In this document: positions 30,651 to 42,600 of the stretch, in pieces
Numbering within the stretch: position 1 is the first letter of the stretch
Layout of the letters: each line of letters starts with the position of its first letter
Assembly: GCA_011037195.1 (NCBI GenBank)
Contig: JAAEAF010014557.1
Location: 62,001-126,000 of the forward strand
Direction: 5' to 3'
DNA from: Triatoma infestans
Taxonomy: Eukaryota > Arthropoda > Insecta > Hemiptera > Reduviidae
DNA length: 64,000 nucleotides
Notes under the pieces: model-generated
Told to the model about the DNA's origin: nothing
Database searches by the model: none
The model's input: the letters and a program-made list of their open reading frames with translations, nothing else
Position numbers and translations under genes: made by a program

Positions 30651-33600
30651 CTGTTTCCCTACATGTAAGTAGTAGGTATAAGAAATTAAACGATTCTTTT
30701 TATCAGAAAATTATTCTTTTTACTTCTGGTGCACCAAATTACATGGTTTATTTGGAGACTATTGAGCTAACTTTGCGAGAATTATGATGAGTGTTTAAAA
30801 TTACAAGCGAGCTCTTGCAGTTGAATTTTATTCCTTTTGGAAAATGTGTTCATTTTATGGCGATGAGCACAGGTGTTATCCGAAATTAGAGTTTTGTAAC
30901 TCGATAGATCCTTTCTGACTACAGCCCAATGGGATTGATGAATTAAATATACCCAATCCCAAGTTATCTGCGTTCTAGTTTTATCTGTAAATATTTTATT
31001 TTTTTGTTTATTTATTTATGATCAAATTGCACAAAAATAATATTCATTAAATCATATAGCCTATGGTCAGTGACCGTCAGGCGAGTTCCGCGTTACAGTA
31101 CAAGCAATTATCATAATTATATCAAATATAGCAATATTCGTAATTCTATAATAATAACTTTGTTTAAAAATGTGAGATAAATTATCAAAATAAATTTTTA
31201 AATTATCGGATAAACAACTTCTCAATAATTACTTAATACAAACATAACAAACAATATATATGTAGCATATATTTTCATTAATTTATTACTTACTTAACTT
31301 GTCAAAAATCTATACATTAATTGCAATAAATATAACTAAATCCCATGAACCAAATCAAACAGTAACATGAAACAATCAAAAATATGAAATCGAATTCCGT
31401 TATCACACATTATATTTAATATATATTATATTTTTTATTTATTTGTTTAATTTATTTATTCTTTATTATATTTATATTTTATTTCATATATGATATATTT
31501 TTATTATAAGAACATATGAGAGCACACTCAACCGAAATAACAAACAGAATAATACCAAAAGTTTTGTACAATTTTCGTCTTATACAAGTCTATTATTTAT
31601 ACCTACTGTTTGCATTTGTATAAAGTTCTCTGTCAACAGTGAGTTTGACCTTCGATAAATATTCAACAACTTATACGATATCGTTCTTAATTTAAAACAT
31701 TCAAAATCATACTATGTTTTATTGAAAATAATTTCATTTTTACACATTTTGAAATTACCTCTTTCGGCACATTGTTTAACACATTCTATCAAATTATTAA
31801 TCTCTTGCTGTATATCTTTTAAGTCAAGATCATGCTGTAGTTTAATTTTGTTTCAATATTTTACTTGGGTACTCTACATTATCTTTTTTGGTGAACATTA
31901 ATTTTGGCAGTAAAACATTGAATTTGTTACTAATATCAGAGGGCTTTACTACTTTCCCCAGATTCAAGGTCAACTCTATGGGCATATGGTCAGAATAAAT
32001 TTCAGTTAACACTCTAAAGCTTCTAACATATTTTAAACAATGATTAGGTACACAGCACAGATCAATAAATGATGATCCCATAGGCCCAACAAATGTATAT
32101 TCACCCTGATTATCATTCACTGATCTACCATTAATTATGCACAAATTATTATCTTCACAAAATTCTAACAAATGTTTGCCCACTCCATTCAACACCTTAT
32201 CTTTAGAATTTCTTTTAACAGAAAAATTGGCTGAATCTTTTTCAACAGGCACTATCTGAGCATCAGACACTCTGGCATTACAATCCCTTAACACAATGTA
32301 ATTATATAAATTACTTTCAACATATGTATCACATACTACGGAAAAATCTCTCATCCATGATGTTCAATTTGAACATACCGGCAAAATACGTATATATTTG
32401 TTTTCTTTACATTATTACTAAATTATTAATACGCTCAATTCTATTTTAATAGATAATGAGATTCTATATCCCAGTAAGCAGCCTCCACTAGCTCGTCCGC
32501 CACTAAATTCAATTTTGCTAGCTTTTATCCAATGTAATTTATGCTCATTAAACAATTTTTCATACCTACCTATATTAATATTTATTATAAAAGTTTCATT
32601 GAGACAAAACAAATCATAATTTTTAACGAATTCTATGAAATTTCGATTGAATTTTTTATTATTTATTCCTTTAATATTATAATATAATATAGAAATAGAA
32701 AAACTGTCAATTAAGCTTATTTCAGATGTCACAGACCTATCGTGCGAAGTTAAGTTCGAGCCGTAAATGTAGAATTTAAAGCCTAATCTTTTAGACACCG
32801 TCATGGCGATAATTGGTGACTTCCTTCTTGACTTGTCAGTTGATCAGATACAGATGATTTAATATTATCCTGTCTTAAATACATAAGCAAAATTGTAACC
32901 AGTTATTACATTCAGCTCAGCAAATCCATTCATATCATTGGTTGTTAACAGACCACTGTCTTCATTCCACTTTAACTTCACAGACTGACCATTAACATTA
33001 GTTACTATTAACTATCCTCTCGCAAACGAATTTTCATCTCTGGCAGACTTCGCTTTATTTCTTTTCTCAATAATAACAGTTGAGATCTTCTCCTTCTGGT
33101 TAAAAGTCCAAAATCTTGATTTATATAAATGCCTGTATTTTTTAAATTACTTAACTTGGACAGTATAGCTGATACATCCCTGTATGAAGGCTAACTCCGC
33201 GAAAACTATCTTGTTATCATCTTTCAAATTACCTATTTGCAATGCCTGCTGTATATTTATATCTTGAGTTACATTCAAAACGTTTCTGCACACATCTCTA
33301 ATAACTTTTTCATAATCACTATGATCGGAAAGACCAAGAAAGATTAAATTATTTTTCCTTGTTCGATTCTCTAATTCTTCTATTTTATCTCTCAACTCTC
33401 TGTTTTCTTGCTTCAAGACTGTTAAGTCTCTTTTTACATTATTATAGCCAGACAACACTTTCTCCATTTTATTCTCTGAGTTATTTAAATCATCTTTGGT
33501 GGCCACCTTGGCCATTTGTTCATTTAATGACTTTATCATGCCCATCATATCATGTAGCCAGGTAGGTTGTATGCTACCACTAGATGCTTCCATTTCACTT

Positions 33601-36600
33601 AAATTATCTGATCGAGAGATTTTACTTGTCATATCTGGTGAATCTGGGGCACGCCTTCTTTTAGACTCTTTAGCCCCTGGGACCCAAGTATTTCTCAATA
33701 GACTCTTGACTCATTAATATTAGAGACCAGAAATTATAATAATTATTATAAATATATTATATTTTATATTTAAGTTTTATTAAACATACGTGTAGTTGAC
33801 AGAGGTAACCTTGTATGTAACAATAACGATGCAGCTCTCCCCACGACTACAAGTCCACACACTTAATCCACTACTATCTTCACTAGTTTAATTAAAAACC
33901 ATAATAAATCTTTTTAATTTTCTGATTGTTTCGATGCACCAAACTTCATGAAAATTTAGTATAATATAGAAAAACCATAATACAATAAACTGTGCAATTT
34001 TTATAAATTAGCCTTTTATATAACTTCAAAAGAAAGTCACTTAAACACAGAGCTATATGAACACGTCTTTACTCTACCCACACGTCTTTACGGAACTCAT
34101 CTGTAATATTTACTTTAATCATTACTTACCTATTCTACACATATGTATATTATTATCATATATCCATAATCACTGATCAGGTTAACCTTTAAAGAACTCA
34201 TCTTTAAATGTTTTCTTCTACTTCTTTTGTAAGTTGTAAATCTAATTTCTATTTTTGACGATATCGACCTCCAACAATTGATTTTTCCACGCTGTACAGT
34301 GCTTGTCTATTTTCTTTATTTATTTTGTTCCACATATTTTCTTCATTTTTAATATTTTGCAAAATTTATTTTGAGAATTGAAAACTACTATTATTATTAG
34401 TTTTCAAAATTTAAAGAAAATCTTGAAAGATTGTAGCAACAATTCAGTAAAGTCGCATTTCCAGATTATGGATATTGACTGAAACCAAGTTTGAGCTTCC
34501 AGCGATTTTTCGAGATATTTTGTCCACACACACTCATATATACAAACCTATTCGCTTAAAACGTTTTTTTTTCGTATCAGATATATAAATGCTGATACAA
34601 TGTATTGTTGTTATGGTGGTTAGTTCCGCAGAGCTGGAAAGCATCAGAGACATTTTTATCTAGCAAGCTTCTAAATTCGTTAATGTAAAAAAAATAAATA
34701 CATAAATAAATACATAAAATTTTTTTATTGTACCATTGTTACTGTAAATTAAAGAATCCAAATATTGTTTGTATATGTTCGAAATGCTGAATGGCACTCT
34801 TATTTTCCTTTAATTGGTTTGGTTATGGCCCACATAATCTCTAAATGTTATCCTACATTGTATGGACCCTTATCACCTTTTTTTAACAAAAATCCTCTGC
34901 CCAGCCTGAATTACTATTGTAAGATTGTGGCTTTCAGGAACACTACACCTATAACAGCAGATTATTCTATAATGAGATTACTCTAATTAAAGAGGCTGTC
35001 TTAAAATAAATAAGATATGAAAAAAATACCTGAAGGGTTTATACGGACGGTAATGTTAGAGTCTGGGTAATACACGCCTGGTAGGTCTTGATCCGTGTAC
35101 AGATCCTGAACGTAGAAATAATATATTGCAATAATAATATGAATGACATATAATATAGTATTGGCATACGGTCTGCCACAGTCTACTACACTAAAATACA
35201 AATAATTTAAATCCTTTCTAAAATAAAAGTAAAAAAAAATCTGATGTGAAACACTTACACAAATTTTATAGTTAGTATACACAAATTTAATGAAATTCGT
35301 CCGGTGTTTTTATCGGAGAAAATCGTCAAAACTGATAAAACTGTTCAATAAAAAAAAACTCACTTCCGATTTCATAATTTTCTTGAAACAAGGAATTTTG
35401 GCAAATGTATTTATTTTTAATTAATTTTGTTTTGGATGGTAGAATTGTATCAGTCAACTATGATAGCACTTTAGAGGAAGACATTCCTCCTTAAACCCAA
35501 AAGCCCCCTTAAATAATGTTACCCGGAGAAATGTTTCAAATATAAGTTGTAGCTCTTTATATGTGCAGTCCACATACTTAGTTTAAAGAAAATCATTGGA
35601 GCTGTTTCAAAGAAAATAGTAGAAAACTGAAAAATACTTTTCAGTAAAAACGCACTTACGATGACCCGATTTTCTATAAACTCCAAATTTCAACAACATA
35701 TTTAATTCTAATTAATATTATTTAGATGATAGAATTGTGTAGAACAATGAAATGGCACTTTAGAGGAAAACCTACTCATCTCTCCCCCAAAAATGTGCCC
35801 TTAAATTAATTTTCCAGAAATGTTTTTTCAAATAAAAAGTTATAGATCTTTGTATGTGTAGTTAATATATCAAGTTTAAAGAAAATCGTTGGAGTCATTT
35901 TTTAAAAAAAAATCGCAAGAAAGTGGAAAAAAAAACATTCAGTAAAGTGATTCTTCAGGGAATCTCAAAATGGATATTTCCGGTGAATACTCGATACAGA
36001 AAATTTGGTACGATTACTATACTTCTTTCAAGGAGTAAGAGATAGTAAACATTATGAAAACCTTGAGTGTATATCCCTTATGATTGAGCAGGAAGGCTCT
36101 CTTCAGCACAAGTGTGTATGGATATGGGAAGCCATCAGTCCTACGGCTGCAGATGGCCACAGCAAATGAATAATTGGGCAAGTTAGCCGGAACCACTCTC
36201 CTAACCCACACCTCTATCATTTTCTCCTGTAAGAATACACCTTGTTTAGTAATGGATGCGGTGATAAAGAGTTATGACATACCAACTGGACAAATCTTAC
36301 CTTATACACACGAAGTCCTTGTATTCCCAGTGGATCTTGGTTGACCTGAATTATGTTCTTGTTGAGTAATATTTCTTGAAATTCTGGTCTTATCGTAGCC
36401 AGATCTGTAGATATCATTAATGGTGCGGCTAGAATTGCCCAAATTGCCATCTGTACTTTGCTCTGATCATAGCTTAATCCAAAGTTTCCAATTAGTAACT
36501 ACAAAACAAAACAAAAAAAAATGATGTGAAACACTCACACACGACTTTCTCTTACTATAATTGACTTAGGATTGACTAATTCCATCAAACTTACGATGTT

Positions 36601-39600
36601 TTTGAAAATGTGGATGGGTCCGCAATGCTAGATAACATCTGATATTTTATCCGTCGTAGCATGCATATTGATTTTGTTTCTGACCGGTTTTGTATTTTCA
36701 TCCATCGTCAGAGCAAATTCACAAGTTCGTGTATGTTCATACACGAACATAACCTTATAACCTCCCCACATATACAGGGTGTCCCAAGGTATACGGATAA
36801 CGGCATTTTATGGGAAACTAAGAAAGCTAGAAAAAAACTAAAAAATACGTGTCCCCCTAGTTTTTTTGTTAGAAATCCAAATTTAATTTGCAAATTTGTT
36901 TTGGTGCTTCCAGAAGCGAGATGCAGGCAGCAACTTCATTTTCTTAAATGGGGAGGTGTGGTTTTTATTTAAGAAATAGATTCCTATATTTTTCGTAAGA
37001 AAAATTTGCTTGAACGGTTTTTTTCTGTGAGCGATATTTTACAAGTTATGAATAAAAACATTATTCTCATAAGAAACTTCAAAATGATAATAATACGATT
37101 TTTTGATTGAATAAGAAGAAAAGTACTATTTTATTATAAACTCATTAAAGGCTCATTAATTACAGATCTTGCTCGAACTGGCATCCACCATAAAGCCGGC
37201 CATACACGCTACGGTCAACAGTACGGTAAAACTGTGAAGTTTTGCCTGCGCAGGCAAACCGGAGCATTTGTGGGAATAGACCTGTGCAGGGGTTTTTGAA
37301 TTAATGAGGAGTAAAAATTATAATAAAATAGTACTTTTCTTCTTATTTAATCAAAAAACCGTAATTATTATCATTTTGAATTTTTTTTATGAGAATAATG
37401 TTTTCATTCATAATTTGTAAAATATCGCTCACAGAAAAAAATCGTTTAAGAAAATTTTCTTACAAAAAATAGAGGAATCTATTTCTTAAATAAAAACCAC
37501 ACCTCACCATTTGTGAAAAAATAAAGTTGGTGCCTGTATCTCGCTTCTGGGAAGCACCAAAACAAATTTGCAAATTAAATTTGGTTTTCTAACAGAAAAC
37601 TACGGGGACACGTATTTTTAAAAGTTTTTTCTAGCTTTCTTAGTTTCTGATAAAAGTGTGGTCATCCATATGCCTTGGGACACTGTATACAACCAACATG
37701 TGTGAGTGTAACAGAAACATTACGTTGAAGTGAACTCTCTACAGACTTGGTGAATTTGCTCTGAAGATGGATTGTAAATCCGAAACCGGTCAGGAACAAA
37801 ATTAATATGCATGGTACGACTGATAAAATACTAGATGTTATAATGTTTACTAAATGTTAAATTATCTTCAGTTTTTTTTCTTTAAATTGGAAAAAAGATT
37901 CAACAAAAGTGATAGGTCTCTGTATTTATACTTAGTATACGAAGTTTAAAGAAATCCATTGGTATTTTTATAGAGAAATCACAGAAAACTGGAACAAAAA
38001 ACTCAGTAAAAATCGGTCAACCGATTTTCTTCAAACACAAAATTTTGGCAACATAATTAATTTTAATTAATATTATTTAGATGATAAAATTGTATTAAAA
38101 AAAAAAGCTATAATAGCACTTTAGAGGAGAATTAACCCCACACCCTACCCCCCAAAACCCCCTTAAATGACATTATCAGAAGAAATGTTTCAAATAAAAG
38201 TTGTAGCGCTTTGTGTGTATAACTTGATGTGGCAAAGTTTATAGAAAATTATTGGAGCCATTTTCGAGAAAATTGCAAAAAAGTGGAAGAAAAAAAACCT
38301 TCAGTAATGTGGTACTTCCTCATAACTTACTGCCGGCATCCCATGGTGATACCTAAACGGAATATCAAGTTTGAACTTTCTGCAACTTTTCGTTTTTTGA
38401 GCTGTGCTGTACACATACATACACAGAAAAGAATGAGAGAGAGCGTAGACGTATGAAAAACTACTATTTTTACACTCAGGGTACTTTAAAACATGCATTG
38501 CATTAGGACGCCGCACTTCTTAAAGTTGGCCTTGTACGATGGGAAGACAATGTATATTGATAACAGAGTAATCAAATCATACCATATCTGGATCATTCCA
38601 ATGTCCCGGTCCAGCATATTGGGCAATAAAATCTTGTTTCATTGCAAAATAATCAATAATATTTGTCACACTTGCCCAAGAGTCTTGTATATCATCATAA
38701 TTTCGCCATAGATTGCAATTTTCTGATAATCTTATAAAATCAGTCTGGAATAAAAAGATTATATAAAGTAAAATAACGTTACTAAATATTAAATTATAAT
38801 TAAGTTTGAGTGTGGTGGATGACTATTGGGGAGGATACTGACTGGAATGCTGTTGGAGTCCTCGTAGGCCGGATAACTGCACGAGTAGACAATAGGTCTG
38901 CCCGTCTGATTTAAATACTGGCCGAGTGTCTCGTAACCTGCAAGCCAAAATATACAAAATGCAAAGTCTACAATAAAAATTTAACAACGTAGTATTCAAC
39001 AACGTCAATAGCGGACGCTGCTAGAAGAATTCATTCCGCCTCTACCAGAAGAGAAGTTGAAGCATGTTAACAGGGCATGATTAGCTTCATTGTCATTTAA
39101 ACAGGATCGGGGTGGTGGACAGCCCCGTTTGTCTCCTATACAACCAAGGCGAGATGGCAACTCGGCACCTACCAGTATGTCCCCCCTTTGACGGATGTCA
39201 TATGTGCAGTTAGCATTCCAAGTTTCAAGGAAATCGACCTGGCATTTAGATTAAAATTGAAACTGCCGCTACAAGGTTAATAGTTGAGACAGTGAGCGCT
39301 GCTAAAGAACTCACACTCAGGTATACATGCTAACTCCAGCACCTTTTTTATGGCCAGCCCAACTAAACCTTTATAAACATCGCAATTTTTAAAAAAATTA
39401 CCAGATATATTACCTTTAGCATATTCGTACCCGTTGTAGTAAGTAGCAGCCTAGGGAAGTACGCCACGGTCTTTCAGGCCGAAGTTGTGGCGTTCCAACT
39501 TTGAGAGATTATAAGGATTGGAGGGTAGGAGAGTGCTTATATACTCCGATAGTCAGGCAGCCTTGAAGGCACCTTCCTCACACCCAATAGTCTGGAGACT

Positions 39601-42600
39601 GGTGTTCGACAGCCCAACCGCCCTAACCGAGGTGGATGCTCGCCGAAAGATGACACTCGCCTGGGTGCCGGGACATGTGAGATTTCTGGGCAACTAGAGG
39701 ACGGATGCCCTAGCGAGGGAGGGTTCGAAGGATACCTTTATAGGCCCCGAACCATTCTGCAGGTTGTCCAGGAGCCTAATTCAAACTTCTATCAAAGGCT
39801 AGATAGATGAACAGCGTGGTACAATGGTGGGAGAGAACACTAAGACAGAGGCAGGCTAAACTCTTCATTAAGAGACATTTGCCTAAATTTACAGGGATCT
39901 ACTAAGCCATAGCTGAAGGGATATAAGGCTAATACTGGGTCTATGAACAGGGCATTGTAGCCTAAATAGGCACATGCACCAATTATTATTTGCAGATAAC
40001 CCGGTATGCCGATTCCCAAGGCTGAGGAATCCCCAGTGCACATCCTTTGTGAGTGTACCGGACTGGCGAGGACAAGATTTCTTCCAACTGGGAACAATCA
40101 ATCAGGAAGCCACGAGCTTCATGACGGAACCACTCTCAGTTTGCTGGACCTATTGATGTGCTATAATCATAGGGAATCCACAATAGACCTCTTATTGTAG
40201 GTCGCAGTAGAATGAGGCCCACCCACCCCTTCAGGCAATCTAATCTAATCTACCTTTAGCATAGTTGTATCCGTTGTAGTAGCAGCCATCCACTTTGATG
40301 TAATCGATTCCCCACTCAGCGAACATGGTCGTGTCTATCTTCTCATACCCAATCATTCCAGGATAACCCTCGCACGTCTTATCGCCATAATCTTCATAAA
40401 TACCAAACTTTAAGCCTTTCGAATGGACCTGTTACAAGAAGAAATGAATGCAAAATAAACTGCTTGGCAAAAAAAAAAAAAAAATCTGGTGTGAAACACA
40501 CAATTTTCTCTTGCCCTCATTAATATAATTTAATCAAGAAATTTTCTTTAAAATTGCAACGTTACAATGTTTAGTACGGCTGGCCATAAAAATGGTTGTG
40601 GGGATTTTATTTATATACCTGAACGGCCGGCCTTATGTGGAGCACTCTATGTTAAAACCGAGAAAGCTTGTGCAAATTTGATATTAAACTAGCTGACAGA
40701 CCGCCCCCAATACCCCTCTAAGTAAATTTTTTCAGAAAAATGATTCAAATAAAAGTGATATGTATCTATGCAGTAAACATACCAAGTTTAAAGAAAATTG
40801 TTGTAAATTTTTTCGAGACAATTCCAAAAAACATTCAAAAAAAACAAAATTCTGTAAAATCGCACTTCCGGTTAACCGATTTTATTTAAATTTGATATTC
40901 CAACAATACTTCTATTGTGTATTAATATTATATAGGTGGTAAAAACATATTATACTGAAGTGGTACTTTAGAGGAGAGAAAAAGGCTACTGTTCCCCCAG
41001 AACCCCCCGAAAAAAACAATTTTCTCTGGAAAATGTTTCCTGATAGATAATTACGTGTCCTGGATGGATCCAGGACGGCCTGCGGAACCGGAGCCGGAGT
41101 ATATGGGGTCAAACCGGAGGTACTCATTGAGAGGCCTCTCGGCGGGTACTCCACGCTATTCCAGGCTGAAGTCTATGCTATAAAGGTCTGTGCTGAGGAG
41201 AATTTACGTATGGACCTTAGGAATAGGGAGATATGCATCTTCTCGAACAGCCAGGTGGCTCTAAAGGCTCTTGGGGTCATCAGAATCACTTCTTCCCTAG
41301 TCAGGGAGTGTAGAGACTCTCTGGAGTTGCTTTCACGGCACAATAAAGTGCAGCTAGTATTGGTGCCAGGACACAAGGGGATAAAAAGTAATGAACCAGG
41401 AATGGAGCGAACACTCCATTCTGTGGGCCGGAACCTGTTCTGGGGATAGCCAAAAGTATGGCGAGGGAGTCACTGAGGGACTGGAGAGAACATAGTCGCC
41501 ACTGGAGGCTAAGCACTGGCAAAACACGGCAAAATGGTTATGCCAGGTCTGTGTAAGAGAAGAACCAGAGAAACCCTGGGTTTGGGCAGGTATCAGATTT
41601 GTCTGATAGCGGGCCTGTTTACAGGCTATGGTAGGTTCAAGAAACATCTACACAAGGTGGAGTTAATTGAGTCGGAGCCCTTGTGCAGACTATGTCAGGA
41701 AGAGGATGGAGACGGCCTCTCACCTGTTGTTTGATTGTGTCACAATCGGCAGATTGCGGTACAAGATCTTTGGTATGTTGAAACCGGAGGATATCGTACT
41801 GCAAGAGGGACTGGTGGGGAAGGTCCTAGACCTCATGAAGAGGGGAGAATTCCTCTACTAGACATTAGGGGGTTGGCACAATAAGCCTCAATGGGTAGGC
41901 TGCAGTGTCTGGGTTGGAGTCCCCCCCTGCGTCATTCTAATTCTACGTGTGTAGATAGTATACGAAGATTAAAGAAAATTGTTAGAACCGTTTTCTAAAA
42001 AAAATCACTCTAAAAACTATAAAAAAAAAATTAGTAAAGTCGCACTTCCGGTTAATGGATTTTGTCCGAAATCTTCGAGTCTGATGTGGTGGTAGTATCT
42101 AAACGGAATACCAAGTTTTAACTTCCTGCAATTTTTTTTCGTTTTTGAGATATTATATTAACACAAACACATACGGACAATTCACTAAAAACCTTTTTTT
42201 CGAATTTAGGGGACCTAAAAACATGTATTTTATTAATCTCAAAAATCTGGCACGATGCAATGCTACCTGTTTCTAGGATAAGAAAAAGTAAAATTACATA
42301 TTGTGTTCAGTTGGGGGGGGGGGTCACACTTCTATAGGGGATGCGCTCTCTATAGAATATTTGAACACTTTTATGTTAAGAAATTTAAAAAAGTCTATGC
42401 ACATACATATTGAACCAAATTTGCCATGCCATGAGGAAAGCGTTCTTTGTTCGGTTGTAGATTCCCCTGAGGTGATCGATTGCACTCCAGCCAACAGTCG
42501 TCAATTATTAAATACTCGTAACCTGCTTTGAAATAACCTTTCTCCACCATTAGATCGGTTGTTCTTCGTATCAAGTTATCGCTGTTTTAAACAAATAAAA

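Larger units (their letters stand above)
31640..33720 (-). mobile_element. LINE lacking its reverse transcriptase
   Basis: Minus-strand element with ORF1 (33147-33698) and an endonuclease (31842-32804), but no reverse transcriptase below 31840. Only AT-rich, 3' UTR-like sequence follows. It is a close relative of the LINE at 17165 ([20 protein letters not shown] and [11 protein letters not shown] words). Defective. Confidence 0.82.
36520..38490 (+). mobile_element. Dispersed inverted-repeat family copy split by foldback elements
   Basis: The terminus at 36520 (ATGATGTGAAACACTCACAC) lies about 20 bp from NAGA exon 7. Family body resumes at about 37870-38490 (ATGTTTCAAATAAAAGTTGT; GGAATATCAAGTTTGAAC). 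The two nested inverted-repeat elements at 36631-37840 sit inside it. Confidence 0.6.

Noticed and set aside
38229..38711. Short open frames next to NAGA exon 6
   Set aside because: They lie in dispersed-repeat sequence or read the wrong strand across exon 6.
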